Source: Porphyromonas crevioricanis
GTDB lineage: Bacteria; Bacteroidota; Bacteroidia; Bacteroidales; Porphyromonadaceae
Direction of reading: 5' to 3'
Assembly: GCF_900167225.1 (NCBI RefSeq)
Contig: NZ_FUXH01000003.1
Location: 62,001-126,000, forward strand
Length of the DNA: 64,000 bases
In this document: positions 17,755-27,388 of the stretch, one piece after another
Numbering within the stretch: the stretch's first letter is position 1
Layout: every line of letters starts with the position of its first letter
Program-made: the position numbers and the translations under genes
The notes under the pieces: generated by a model
The model's database searches: none
What the model saw: only the letters and a program-made list of their open reading frames with translations
Told to the model about the DNA's origin: nothing

Positions 17755-19275
17755 CTATCTCTTTCTATTATTGAAACGAGGCAAACTACGACTCAAACGA
17801 GAAGGGAGTAAACTTGGGTCCAAATCTCGGTATACAAAAACGAGCAAAAAAAGCAGTAGGAATATCGTATTCAAAAGCATTGCCCACACAGGTCTGTACG
17901 AAAAGACATATTCGATCCCCTGCATTGCAGAGAAAAAAGCAATGGACAGAAGGGCGTACAGACCGGCATTACCCAATTGATACGGCACTCTATAGTAATG
18001 CCTACCTACCGCATAGCTCGCCAGCATCATTGTTCCATTGCTCACTACCGAAGCCCAGGCACAAGCCATAAAACCATATCGGGGTACTCCCCACACGATA
18101 ATCAATACCGTAATCAGACACCCCAGCAGAGAAAAGATAGCTCCCCAGTAGGTACGGTCTGTGACTTTGTACCAAGTAGAGATATTGAAATAGATACCAA
18201 AAAAGATCTCCCCGATCATTACCCATGGCACCACGGCAAGCCCTCCGTGATAGCTCTGTGCCACGAAATTTTTCAGCAAGTCCATATAGGCGGTCACACC
18301 CAGAAAGACAAAGAGGGTAAAGATGATGTAGTACTTCATGACTTCGGCATAGGCCTTGCGCTCACGCTCGTCTTCACCCTTCTTCTTGTTGAAGATAAAA
18401 GGCTCATAAGCGTAGCGAAACGCCTGTGTACACATCACCATCACCACGGCTATTTTGAAACAGGCTCCATAGATCCCCAACTGAGCATCCGCCTCAGCTC
18501 GATTGGTAAGAATGAGAGGGAAGAGTATCTTGTCTGCCACCTTATTGAAATTGCCGGCTATCCCCAAGAGTAGTATGGGGAAAGCATAACCCAGCATACG
18601 CCGCAACAAGTCTTTCCGAAAAGCGAAACCCGTACGACAGTAAGGCAAGCTCAACAGTAAAACAATGCCGGAGGCTATCAGATTAGACACGAAAATATAT
18701 CCGACCTGATAACTGGGTTCATACCACCAATCAAGCAAGGAGGGCGCAACCCTCAGCAGCCAAGGGCAAAGCAGCAGGAAGAAAAGATTCAGGCCGATAT
18801 TTAGGCCAATAAATGTGAATTTGAGAGCGGCAAAACGCCATGGTCTATTGGCATAGCGCAAATAAGCAAAAGGAATAGCCATGAAGGCATCCATGGCGAC
18901 TATCACTATCAACATTGCCACACAATCCCACCTATCCGGATACCCCAAAGCTGTACTGATAGGCCCGATGAAAAGTAGCCCTACCAGTACAAAGAGAGAA
19001 GAAGTAGAGCCAAGACTCCAAAGTGTGGTAGAGTAGACTGAGCGAGGATCGTCGTCCTTGTTCATATAACGGAAAAAGGCTGTCTCCATACCATAGGTGA
19101 GAATAATCAGCAACAAGGCTGTCCAGGCGTAAAGGTTGGTGACAATGCCGTATTCTGCCGTAGTAGACAAGACGCGGGTGTACATAGGCACCAGCATCCA
19201 GTTGAGAAAGCGACCGGCGATACTGGAAAGACCGTATACAGCCGTGTCTTTTACAAGGGAACGAATCGTGGCCAT
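17755..19275 (-). CDS. polysaccharide biosynthesis flippase (MOP superfamily)
   Basis: A 506-residue membrane protein, about 14 helices. The N-terminus has LVKDTAVYGLSSIAGRFLNW followed by a typical VPMYTRVLSTTAEYGI, which is the Wzx/RfbX-type start. It is longer than and different from its downstream neighbour, so this is not a recent duplication. The two flippase genes are two bases apart. A role in export of lipopolysaccharide, capsule or another lipid-linked glycan is inferred from family and context. Confidence 0.88.
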   Translation of the reverse strand: MATIRSLVKDTAVYGLSSIAGRFLNWMLVPMYTRVLSTTAEYGIVTNLYAWTALLLIILTYGMETAFFRYMNKDDDPRSVYSTTLWSLGSTSSLFVLVGLLFIGPISTALGYPDRWDCVAMLIVIVAMDAFMAIPFAYLRYANRPWRFAALKFTFIGLNIGLNLFFLLLCPWLLRVAPSLLDWWYEPSYQVGYIFVSNLIASGIVLLLSLPYCRTGFAFRKDLLRRMLGYAFPILLLGIAGNFNKVADKILFPLILTNRAEADAQLGIYGACFKIAVVMVMCTQAFRYAYEPFIFNKKKGEDERERKAYAEVMKYYIIFTLFVFLGVTAYMDLLKNFVAQSYHGGLAVVPWVMIGEIFFGIYFNISTWYKVTDRTYWGAIFSLLGCLITVLIIVWGVPRYGFMACAWASVVSNGTMMLASYAVGRHYYRVPYQLGNAGLYALLSIAFFSAMQGIEYVFSYRPVWAMLLNTIFLLLFLLVFVYRDLDPSLLPSRLSRSLPRFNNRKR

Positions 19276-19283
19276 AGATGATT

Positions 19284-19772
19284 TTATTCCTCCTGTGAAG
19301 TTGCGGGATTCTCGATGCGATAGTTAATAACAGTCTTGTGTCCCTTTTTGTCTGTGATCATTACCAGCTCGTCCAGATTTACCGCATACATCCAAAAACG
19401 CCCATACTTGGAGTTGGCAAACAGCCCTGTAAATCCCATAAATCCTGCGGACCCAAACAAACGGACACAACTCCAAACACTATTGAACGGAGGTATCGGC
19501 TCAATTTTCACCTCATCTTTTTGGAACATCAGAGGCCATCCCACACGCTTGACCACAATCCGGTCGGCATAGTCTTCTACACAGAGAGGCATCAACAGAG
19601 CAAAATAGCCAAGAGATAAGAGAGATAGGGCTATTAGTATGGTGATCCAGATACTCTGATCAAAAGCAGCAGTTGCCAATAAAATGATAAAAACGACCCA
19701 TATAACAATTGTAAGCAACACTTCCCAACGATAATGCTTAAAACGCATCCTCCGACAGTTTTCCTGCTTCAT
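19284..19772 (-). CDS. PH domain-like membrane protein
   Basis: A 162-residue protein with two adjacent membrane helices (about residues 15-36 and 41-62). They are followed by a beta-rich domain with DRIVVKRVGWPLMF, RLFGSAGFMGFTGLF and YGRFWMYAVNLDELVMI. This resembles the bacterial PH-like (bPH) domains that follow two helices. Function is unknown. It starts the minus-strand operon, eight bases before the first flippase. Confidence 0.7.
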   Translation of the reverse strand: MKQENCRRMRFKHYRWEVLLTIVIWVVFIILLATAAFDQSIWITILIALSLLSLGYFALLMPLCVEDYADRIVVKRVGWPLMFQKDEVKIEPIPPFNSVWSCVRLFGSAGFMGFTGLFANSKYGRFWMYAVNLDELVMITDKKGHKTVINYRIENPATSQEE

Positions 19773-19825
19773 GACTGATAATCTTTAATTAACCTCCGGG
19801 ATTTACCGGTTTTTCCGATCTGCTA

Positions 19826-19833
19826 CAAAGGTA
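19826..19833 (-). promoter_or_regulatory. -7 promoter box for the glycan operon
   Basis: TACCTTTG on the minus strand, 54 bases upstream of the PH-like gene. A TTTG lies at 19852-19849, a 15-base spacing, shorter than the usual 19-21. Confidence 0.45.
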
Positions 19834-19956
19834 AATAAATCAAGGAGCCAAAGACGAGAGAGATGGCTAAGCTGCCTTATTGCAACTGTCCGGGCGACCT
19901 TTTTTCGGTAGAGAAATATGGGTGTATAGTTTTATGCAATAATCTCAAGGTTTTTC

Positions 19957-19964
19957 TACTTTTG
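19957..19964 (+). promoter_or_regulatory. -7 promoter box for lemA
   Basis: TACTTTTG fits TAnnTTTG and implies a 5' leader of about 125 bases before the lemA ATG at 20096. No clear -33 TTTG is seen. The 323-base gap 19773-20095 otherwise holds only the divergent promoter at 19826. Confidence 0.4.
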
Positions 19965-20095
19965 CCTCGGGACAACCCTATGGAAGCACACCCAAAAAGA
20001 CCTTGAGGGCATGGTCCTTTACCACAAATACGAATAGGAGTTGGACAAGCTGAGATATTTTTTCTTTTTTGTCGAAATTATCAAAATACAAATCA

Positions 20096-20656
20096 ATGAA
20101 TATCATCGTTATCTGTGTTATTTTGGGAGTCTTGCTCTTGACTCTGATCTATGGGGTTTCTATTTTCAACAAACTCGTCCGCAGCAAGATGCTTGTGGAA
20201 GAGGCTTGGAGTGCTATTGATGTCCAGCTAAAAAAACGCTACGACCTCGTCCCCAATCTGGTTAATACGGTCAAAGGCTATGCTACCCATGAGAAAAGTA
20301 CTTTCGAAGCTGTAATCTCGGCCAGGAGTCAGGCTATGAGTGCTGACTCTCCGGAAGCCCATCAAGAAGCAGAAAATACCCTGAGTAGGACACTCAGGAG
20401 TCTTTTTGCTGTTGCTGAGAGCTATCCTGAACTGAAAGCCGATCGTGCATTCCTTTCTCTACAAGACTCTCTCAATCAAATCGAATTGGATCTGGAGAAA
20501 TCTCGCCGCTATTACAATGGAACAGCCAGAGACCGCAATGTATTGATACAGTCTTTTCCCAGTAACATCATTGCCGGAATGTTTTCTCACAAACCGGCTC
20601 CTTTCTTCGAATTGGATACTCAAGAGGAAAGACATGCTCCTGTAGTGAGTTTCTGA
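20096..20656 (+). CDS. lemA: LemA family protein
   Basis: A 186-residue LemA protein: one N-terminal membrane helix (IIVICVILGVLLLTLIYGVS), then the conserved VEEAWSAIDVQLKKRYDLVP and an all-helical extracytoplasmic domain. The ATG at 20096 is preferred over an in-frame TTG at 20069. The biochemical role of LemA is unclear. It is followed by the DUF2207 gene 26 bases on; this pair is common in bacteria, and the two proteins probably work together. Confidence 0.93.
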   Translation: MNIIVICVILGVLLLTLIYGVSIFNKLVRSKMLVEEAWSAIDVQLKKRYDLVPNLVNTVKGYATHEKSTFEAVISARSQAMSADSPEAHQEAENTLSRTLRSLFAVAESYPELKADRAFLSLQDSLNQIELDLEKSRRYYNGTARDRNVLIQSFPSNIIAGMFSHKPAPFFELDTQEERHAPVVSF

Positions 20657-20682
20657 CAGGTCGGAGAAAAGCCGTCACGAAT

Positions 20683-22671
20683 ATGAAGGATGCAATGAGG
20701 AGGTACTCGCTTCTTCTGCTTCTTGCTCTGTTGTCTGTGTGGAGCATACAAGCGGCAGAAGAGTCCGAAATAAATGACATAGGAGGAGAAACAGAGCAGA
20801 TCTACCGTTTCCACGCCGATCTGCATATAGATACCAAAGGGCATCTGACCGTAACGGAAACGATTCGGATTTATGCAAAAGGAGACACTTTCAAACGAGG
20901 AATAGTGCGATCTCTACCCACGATACGGAACATCAATGGGAGCACCATCCGTGTAGGCTACGACGTCCTCTCTGTGAAAAAGAATGGGCAGGAGGAAAAT
21001 TACCTCACCAAATCTGGCAACATAGCAGAAACCTATGACATATATGTGGGGGAAGAAGATGTGTTGCTTTCACCAGGCGTGTATGAGTATGAAATTACCT
21101 ACAAGACGACAAACCAAATTGGGTTCTTCGATCAATATGATGAGATATATTGGAACGTGAACGGCTTCGGCTGGTCATTGGGGATGGCACACGTAAGTGC
21201 AACAGTATTCCTGCCGAGAGGAGCTGAGGCTATGCAAAATAGCTGCTACACAGGGGAGTTAGGATCTACAGCCTCCGACTGCCGGTCTCAACTAATGGAT
21301 AACGGAGCAATGTACTTCGAGGCCAATCATCTAAGAGAGGGGGAAAACCTCACTATTGCTGTAGGCTTCACCAAAGGGATCATCCAATATTCGCTATGGG
21401 ACAAGATCATGGGGCCTTACAGAAACTATATCTTTTCTTCTTTATTTTCTCTGCTCTTCTTCCTCTTCTTGTTTATCAGCTGGCGGATCTATGGACGTGA
21501 CCCCAAGAAAGGTACCGTCTACCCTCTGTACTCCCCTCCATATAACCTTTCTCCCGGAGCTATCAGCTGTGCCGTAGACAAAAGGAACCTCCCCAGAGCC
21601 ATCTCTGCTGCTATCACCAACCTCTGCGTAAAGGGCTACATCAACATATCCGAAACACGGGAAGGAGGGCTTTTCAAGAAGAGACAGGTCATGCTACTGC
21701 GGACTGACAAAGAAGAAGAACTCAATTTACCGAAGGAGGAAAAGCTAATTCTGTCTTCTCTCTTTTTTTCAAGCGATTCTTTTTCTTTCTCTTCTAAGCC
21801 ATCCTCCTCACTGTTCAAGATATTCACGTCCTTTGGAGAAAAGGTTTTCGAGAAGCAGAGATATCTTGTCGATGAGAATATGGGATCGGGTTGGCGTACA
21901 ACAGCTATCTTCCTGTGGATTGTTTGGTTCTTTATTGATATCAGTTATTTATCACGCATTTCCTGGCCCTTTCTCTTCCATTCTATCTGCTTCAGTATCA
22001 TCTTCCTGATCTTGGCATCCATTATCTCTCGCATCTTTGGGTACCGCTACACACCAAAGAAGTATGTCTATGATCGGATCTTTGTCTTTGGTTTGGTTCT
22101 ATATTGTGGCATTGCTGCATATTGGTCGAACATCCCACTGTGGAATGTTGTCATCAACGAGATCAATATAGCAATGCTTTGTACTTACTGTCTTCTGATC
22201 GGACGACGCTCGAAAGAGTACAGAGAGCTGCTCACGCAGATAGAGGGGTTTAAGATGTATTTGGGTACCGCCGAGAGAAATCAATTGGAAGCATTCAACC
22301 CGCCAAAGGTCACTCCAGCCGTGTTTGAGCAATACCTCCCCTATGCCATAGCTCTCGATATAGCCGATGTTTGGGGCAAGCATTTCCAGTCTCTCCTCCA
22401 GAAAAGCAATATATCGGAGACTGACCAGCCCGCCTTCACATGGGCTATTAACGGACGCAGATTCTCCTCTGCCGATATCCCTTTGCTACTCTCTTTGGTC
22501 AGCAATATCAATTCATCTGTCTACAGTGCCTCTCTCTCATCCCCAAATAGCAGCGGTGGCAGAACCTATAGCAGGGGAATAGGAGGAGGTAGCAGTAGTA
22601 GCTACAGTGGCTCCGGAGGAGGTGGATTTTCCGGAGGGGGTGGTGGCGGAGGTGGCGGAGGTGGCTGGTAA
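20683..22671 (+). CDS. DUF2207 domain-containing membrane protein
   Basis: A 662-residue protein. A signal peptide (about 1-24) precedes an extracytoplasmic beta-rich DUF2207 domain (about 37-235). A membrane helix near 250-268 follows, then a cytoplasmic region, and two or three more helices between about 400 and 500. The C-terminus is a Ser/Gly stretch ending in a long Gly run and Trp. Function is unknown. It is downstream of lemA and probably in the same transcript. Confidence 0.9.
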   Translation: MKDAMRRYSLLLLLALLSVWSIQAAEESEINDIGGETEQIYRFHADLHIDTKGHLTVTETIRIYAKGDTFKRGIVRSLPTIRNINGSTIRVGYDVLSVKKNGQEENYLTKSGNIAETYDIYVGEEDVLLSPGVYEYEITYKTTNQIGFFDQYDEIYWNVNGFGWSLGMAHVSATVFLPRGAEAMQNSCYTGELGSTASDCRSQLMDNGAMYFEANHLREGENLTIAVGFTKGIIQYSLWDKIMGPYRNYIFSSLFSLLFFLFLFISWRIYGRDPKKGTVYPLYSPPYNLSPGAISCAVDKRNLPRAISAAITNLCVKGYINISETREGGLFKKRQVMLLRTDKEEELNLPKEEKLILSSLFFSSDSFSFSSKPSSSLFKIFTSFGEKVFEKQRYLVDENMGSGWRTTAIFLWIVWFFIDISYLSRISWPFLFHSICFSIIFLILASIISRIFGYRYTPKKYVYDRIFVFGLVLYCGIAAYWSNIPLWNVVINEINIAMLCTYCLLIGRRSKEYRELLTQIEGFKMYLGTAERNQLEAFNPPKVTPAVFEQYLPYAIALDIADVWGKHFQSLLQKSNISETDQPAFTWAINGRRFSSADIPLLLSLVSNINSSVYSASLSSPNSSGGRTYSRGIGGGSSSSYSGSGGGGFSGGGGGGGGGGGW

Positions 22672-22759
22672 TCCCCAGCTGCTCAAGCCCGACAGAAACA
22701 GTTCCTCCTAATGGGCAAAGCTGACTCTTCGGATCCACCACTGCCTTGGAGTAAATGCC

Positions 22760-22767
22760 TATCTTTG
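22760..22767 (+). promoter_or_regulatory. possible -7 promoter box for ftsE
   Basis: TATCTTTG matches TAnnTTTG and lies 58 bases upstream of the ATG at 22826. No TTTG at proper spacing was seen. Confidence 0.35.
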
Positions 22768-22825
22768 CGGTATCGTCTTGTGGGATAAGACGCTATCGAC
22801 ATTTGTTTACTCTCCGAATAAAGAT

Positions 22826-23542
22826 ATGGAAGACAAAGAGCCTATTGTAAACCTCAAAGGGGTTTGTATATGCAGGGACGAGAATGTAATCCTTAGCAAT
22901 TTTGACTTGCAAATAGAGCCTGGGGGATTCGTGTACATATCTGGGCCAGTAGGCTCAGGTAAAAGTTCGCTTCTGCGTTCTCTCTATGCAGAAATCCCTA
23001 TCAGTGAAGGCCAGGCCCAAGTAGTAGGCTTCGATCTTAGACAAATTAAACGCTCCAGGCTCTGTCTGTTACGCAGGCAGATTGGGATTGTTTTTCAAGA
23101 TTTTCAGCTACTGTACCACCTTACTGCCGAAGAAAACTTGGATATTGTCTTGCGAGCTATCAGCGTGAAACGAAAATCCGACCGCCAAAAACGCATCGCA
23201 GAGGTATTGGAGCAGGTAGGTATGGGCAACAAAGGGTACAAACGCCCACATGAATTATCCGGTGGAGAGCAACAGCGAATTGCTATCGCTCGTGCCCTAC
23301 TCGGACATCCCAAACTGATCTTGGCAGATGAACCCACAGGTAATCTCGACGCTCAGACTGGCTTGGAGATCACTCGCCTGCTCCAACGAATGGCTGCCCG
23401 AGAAGGAGCTGCCGTACTGATGGCAACGCACAACAGACAGGTGATGGAGCAACTCCCTGCACGACACATCAGCCTTCAAACTCAAAGAGGAGCCTTCGGA
23501 CTTACCTCCAATGAAGACAAGACAAAGACACCAGAAGAGTAA
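22826..23542 (+). CDS. ftsE: ABC transporter ATP-binding protein, FtsE family
   Basis: A 238-residue ATPase subunit. Walker A is GPVGSGKS, the Q-loop is [15 protein letters not shown], the signature is LSGGEQQR, and Walker B is [12 protein letters not shown]. The last matches the FtsE/LolD/MacB subgroup, and FtsE is the usual assignment in Bacteroidetes. FtsE with FtsX controls septal peptidoglycan hydrolases. No ftsX is next to it here. ATG at 22826 is chosen because the upstream extension is not conserved-looking. Next gene, lysC, begins 22 bases downstream. Confidence 0.85.
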   Translation: MEDKEPIVNLKGVCICRDENVILSNFDLQIEPGGFVYISGPVGSGKSSLLRSLYAEIPISEGQAQVVGFDLRQIKRSRLCLLRRQIGIVFQDFQLLYHLTAEENLDIVLRAISVKRKSDRQKRIAEVLEQVGMGNKGYKRPHELSGGEQQRIAIARALLGHPKLILADEPTGNLDAQTGLEITRLLQRMAAREGAAVLMATHNRQVMEQLPARHISLQTQRGAFGLTSNEDKTKTPEE

Positions 23543-23564
23543 AGTTTATTTTTAAGATTGCAGA

Positions 23565-24902
23565 TTGAAAGTACTCAAATTTGGAGGCACATCGGTAGCC
23601 TCGGCCGAAAGAATATCTAATGTAGCTCAGCTAATTAGTACCGGCAGTAAGCCTGTACTTGTGGTGCTATCGGCAATGGCTGGCACAACCAATACTCTCG
23701 TTGAGATAGCTCGCCTTTTGCTCCAACGCAAACCTCAAGAGGCAGCCGCTATCATAGAAAATCTCTACGAAAAATACCAGACTGAACTGCAGCTTCTCTT
23801 CCCTCGAGAGGGAAGCCGTCGCATAGCTCAAGCAGCAGTGGAATGTTCTTTTGCGCTGATGCGAGAGATGTGCGAGCGAGAGAACTTTTCTCTCTTTGAA
23901 GAAAAAAGAATCTTGGCACAGGGAGAGCTTATGAGTACAGCCATGATGCTTCGACATTTGCAAGATATGGGCAAAAAAGCAGTGATCATACCGGCTCTGG
24001 ATTTCATGAAAACAGATAAGAATGCCGAACCAGATCTCCCCTATATCACTTCTCATCTGCGCCCTTTGGTACAAACAGCTCCCGGTGATACCGAAATATA
24101 TATTACCGAAGGGTATATCTGCCTCAACGCTTACAATCGGGTAGACAACCTTCGACGAGGAGGGAGCGACTACACCGCTTCGCTAGCCGGAGTGGCTATT
24201 GGGGCAGAAGAAATACAGATATGGACAGATATAGATGGTCTGCACAACAATGACCCCAGGTTTGTAGATAAAACAGCTCCGGTACGCCGTCTACACTTCG
24301 ATGAGGCTTCCGAACTGGCTTATTTCGGAGCCAAGATACTGCACCCAACCTGTATTCAACCAGCTCGAGAACACAATATCCCGGTACGACTGCTCGACAC
24401 ACTCAACCCTTCTCTCCCCGGCACCTTTATTTCCCTCGATACGGAAAAAGATGTAATCAAGGCTGTTTCTGCCAAGGATGGGATTATCGCCATAAAGGTG
24501 AAAAGCAACCATAAGCTGGTTTCCTGGCATTTTCTCAGACGTGTCTTTGAGGTCTTTGAGCGGTATGCAGTAGTGGTAGATATGGTGACGACCAGCGAAG
24601 TGGGTATATCCTTAACTATCGACAACGACGAAAAACTTCCTGAAATACAACGAGAGCTGGAAGAACTCGGCTCCATCTCCGTAGAGCGCGGACTAACTAT
24701 CATCTGTGTCGTAGGAGATATGAAATCCGACAATATTGGCTTCGAAGCCCGTATAGTAGAAGCCATCAGGACATTCCCTGTGCGGATGATTTCCTATGGC
24801 GGAAGCGATTACAATATGACAGTCTTGATTCGTGAGAGCGACAAACGAGAAGTGTTGGTAGCCCTCTCGGAACACCTTTTTTCGACAACTAAATCATCTT
24901 AG
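23565..24902 (+). CDS. lysC: aspartate kinase, TTG start
   Basis: A 445-residue monofunctional aspartokinase, which phosphorylates aspartate in the first step to lysine, threonine, methionine and diaminopimelate. The start MKVLKFGGTSVASAERI is diagnostic, and the FGGTS loop binds ATP/aspartate. The substrate region has RGGSDYTASL. C-terminal ACT domains (about 300-445) allow feedback control by an end product. The initiation codon is TTG; an in-frame TAA only four codons upstream excludes an earlier start. Confidence 0.95.
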   Translation: MKVLKFGGTSVASAERISNVAQLISTGSKPVLVVLSAMAGTTNTLVEIARLLLQRKPQEAAAIIENLYEKYQTELQLLFPREGSRRIAQAAVECSFALMREMCERENFSLFEEKRILAQGELMSTAMMLRHLQDMGKKAVIIPALDFMKTDKNAEPDLPYITSHLRPLVQTAPGDTEIYITEGYICLNAYNRVDNLRRGGSDYTASLAGVAIGAEEIQIWTDIDGLHNNDPRFVDKTAPVRRLHFDEASELAYFGAKILHPTCIQPAREHNIPVRLLDTLNPSLPGTFISLDTEKDVIKAVSAKDGIIAIKVKSNHKLVSWHFLRRVFEVFERYAVVVDMVTTSEVGISLTIDNDEKLPEIQRELEELGSISVERGLTIICVVGDMKSDNIGFEARIVEAIRTFPVRMISYGGSDYNMTVLIRESDKREVLVALSEHLFSTTKSS

Positions 24903-24903
24903 G

Positions 24904-25788
24904 ATGGTCCATCCAGCCCTTTCTTCTCACTTTTCTCCATGGCTGAAATTAATTCGACCATATACGCTAACTGCCTCACTCAGCCCTGTCCTACTAGCTG
25001 TAATCTACGCCATCAAAGAAGGGTACTTTCGTCCTACAGAGTCCCTACTTTGTTTGGCTGTCGCTGTGTTGGCACAAATAGCTAGTAATATAGCAAATGA
25101 ATACTTCGATTATGTAAACGAATCCGACTCCAAAGAGAGCTTGGGCCCCAATCATCCTTTATCTCAGGGATGGCTCAACAAGACTCAAGTGCTTTGGGCC
25201 TTAGGGCTGAGCGTTCTGCTTACAATAGCAGCCGGTATAGTACTTGTTTTTATGCACGGTGCAATGTATATCTTGGTTGGCTTGAGTGTTTGTCTGGGCC
25301 TTTTTGCATACAGTGCAGGTCCTTGGCCACTATCTAAGCACGGGCTCGGAGATATAGCGGTGTTCATTTTCTATGGTTTGATACCTACATACTTTACCTA
25401 CCATCTCCAATCGGGAAAATCCGATCCTGGCATCTGGTTACTATCTGGTGCCATGGGGTTTATGTCCACGTGTATTTTGGTGGTAAATAACTACCGCGAC
25501 TACGAAGAAGACAAAGTCAAAGGCAAGCGTACCAGTATAGTCCTCATGGGCAAAAAGTCTGGTCCTAAACTTTACCTGTTTTGCTTTGTTTCAGCCATTG
25601 GCCTACTCTTCCCCTTCTACAGTTTGCCGGGGCTGGTTGTCCTATTCCCCTATGTACTCTTCTTTGCCAAAAATTATAGAGCTCTACTTCGTCTATCGGG
25701 ACGAAAACTCAATATCGTACTCGCCCATACTGCTATCATGGTTTTTCTGTTTGTACCAGTATGCACTCTTCTACTCTTTTTATCTTAG
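24904..25788 (+). CDS. menA: 1,4-dihydroxy-2-naphthoate polyprenyltransferase
   Basis: A 294-residue UbiA-superfamily integral membrane prenyltransferase that attaches the isoprenoid tail to DHNA in menaquinone synthesis. Two Mg-diphosphate motifs are visible: NEYFDYVNESD near residue 60 and NNYRDYEEDKVKGKRT near residue 195. About nine membrane helices are present. It begins one base after the lysC stop codon, so it is probably cotranscribed with it. Confidence 0.95.
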   Translation: MVHPALSSHFSPWLKLIRPYTLTASLSPVLLAVIYAIKEGYFRPTESLLCLAVAVLAQIASNIANEYFDYVNESDSKESLGPNHPLSQGWLNKTQVLWALGLSVLLTIAAGIVLVFMHGAMYILVGLSVCLGLFAYSAGPWPLSKHGLGDIAVFIFYGLIPTYFTYHLQSGKSDPGIWLLSGAMGFMSTCILVVNNYRDYEEDKVKGKRTSIVLMGKKSGPKLYLFCFVSAIGLLFPFYSLPGLVVLFPYVLFFAKNYRALLRLSGRKLNIVLAHTAIMVFLFVPVCTLLLFLS

Positions 25789-26160
25789 GTCAGCAAACTT
25801 ATCCACCCTCCTTTCTCCCATTAAATTACACTTAGGGTACACTCAGGACTGAAGTCTAAAAATCATCCTTTCAAGATAAAAAACGAGACAACGCCAGCAG
25901 CAAAATATCTCTGTATTCTTTGTGATAAAGGGTCTTGCAAAGAATCATTCAAAAAGGCCATCGCATATCAAACAAGTATCCTTGTTTTTGCAGCAAACTA
26001 TTCTCCATCTATTTTTTTTTCTACCTTTGCCTCCGGTAGGCCTCTGTCAAGGCTTACTCCTTTGCTATTTCTCTTTCTTGCTCTCACTTTCACGTGTACA
26101 GGATAGGATCAGGGAATGCAAAGGATAATCAGTTTTAACTCAAACTAGACAACAAAAAAA
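25789..26160. other. intergenic region menA to LRR protein
   Basis: 372 bases with no supported gene. It holds the -7 box at 26022-26029 and a long A/T-rich leader before the LRR gene. I see no strong terminator for menA. Confidence 0.5.
26022..26029 (+). promoter_or_regulatory. -7 promoter box for the secreted LRR protein
   Basis: TACCTTTG on the plus strand, giving an expected start near 26036 and a leader of about 125 bases. A -33 TTTG at normal spacing was not found. Confidence 0.5.
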
Positions 26161-27321
26161 ATGAAAATTAGTATGCGACTTTCGTCAGTATTGAAGGTAG
26201 CAGCCGTTGCTACCGGAATGTTTATGCTCACACCACATTCTTCAGCCGTAGAATATGGTACGGAAGGGATGATAAGGGTAAAACTCGTATCAGACATGGG
26301 AGAGAAGGCCGAATGCCCTCGTGGAGTTGATCCAGAAAAGTTTGATGATACCCCAAAGTTTACCATCTGTACCGTGACAAAATTTGTGGGGAGTGGCAGT
26401 TATGATGGGACATGGATAGATTTGAATAACAATGGCAAATATGACAAGGGAGAAGAAATTTTTGCCAGTGCCAATCATGTCACGAAGAAAATGGTTCCCG
26501 GAGTGAGAGAGATGAGTATGTATGTAAAACCTGAAATAAGAATGCTAGAGGTACTCAGCTCAGCCTTAACGAGCATTGATGCAACTGGATGCCCAAACCT
26601 AACAACTTTAGGGTTGGAGAAGAACCACTTGTCTTTTATAGATATTTCCAATTGCCCAAATCTGCGCTTCTTGCGTTTAGCAATGAACAAGCTCACAGAA
26701 ATCAAAGGTGCCATTGGTCATGAATACTCGTCAATGGAAGTTGTAGAGATATCCAGAAATCAATTAGGAGCTGAAGCCATCTATAGATTGGCAGCGGCCA
26801 TAGGGGATCGTAGCAAAACAGTTGGGGGAGAAACCCTTACACCTGGGAAAATATACATCTCCGACCTATGTGAACTCGAAAAGAATCAAGTTAGCAAGGG
26901 TGCCTTGGCTCTTCTAAAAAAGAAAAATTGGGAGGTTATATTGCACGAACGATATGATGGCGTAGAAGTACAGACTCCTAACGGACCCACGATAGATGTA
27001 GGGGAAGATTATACAGAAGGAGAAGAGCAGTATGAGAACTGGGTTGCAACTAAGGTAATCGAAGATCCAGCGGACCTAAATTCAGAACAATTAGCGAATG
27101 ATATGCTCAAGGTTTATCCTTCGGTAACAGCCTCGAACTTCAACGTGGAAGTTCCAGCTGGTCTATTAGGCAGTGACCTCCTCATGTACAACATGAATGG
27201 CAACCTCGTTTACACAGAGCGTCTCAATGGGCGCACCTCTATTGATGCGGCCAGATTGCCCGATGGAGTATACCTCATTAAGGTAAACAACCAGATCGTA
27301 CGTGTGCAGGTAGCTCACTAA
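26161..27321 (+). CDS. leucine-rich-repeat protein with T9SS type A sorting domain
   Basis: A 386-residue exported protein. The signal peptide covers about 1-30. An EF-hand-like loop DLNNNGKYDKGE (88-99) is a possible calcium site. Leucine-rich repeats occupy about 128-200 (units such as NLTTLGLEKNHLSFIDIS). The last 72 residues form a T9SS C-terminal domain: VYPSVTASNFNVEVPAG, LLMYNMNGNLV, LPDGVYLIKV and VRVQVAH. In the family this directs export through the type IX system and anchoring to A-LPS. It resembles internalin-like proteins of Porphyromonas. A second LRR protein at 30927 shares its layout but lacks the sorting domain. Confidence 0.88.
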   Translation: MKISMRLSSVLKVAAVATGMFMLTPHSSAVEYGTEGMIRVKLVSDMGEKAECPRGVDPEKFDDTPKFTICTVTKFVGSGSYDGTWIDLNNNGKYDKGEEIFASANHVTKKMVPGVREMSMYVKPEIRMLEVLSSALTSIDATGCPNLTTLGLEKNHLSFIDISNCPNLRFLRLAMNKLTEIKGAIGHEYSSMEVVEISRNQLGAEAIYRLAAAIGDRSKTVGGETLTPGKIYISDLCELEKNQVSKGALALLKKKNWEVILHERYDGVEVQTPNGPTIDVGEDYTEGEEQYENWVATKVIEDPADLNSEQLANDMLKVYPSVTASNFNVEVPAGLLGSDLLMYNMNGNLVYTERLNGRTSIDAARLPDGVYLIKVNNQIVRVQVAH

Positions 27322-27388
27322 ATAGTATAACACTGCACCTTTGGATTGAATAATATCTCCATCCATCGGTTGCATGATATATCTCCCT

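Noticed and set aside
17755-19275. Recent tandem duplication of the two flippases
   Set aside because: The proteins differ in length, helix number and N-terminal motif; they are two different flippase types.
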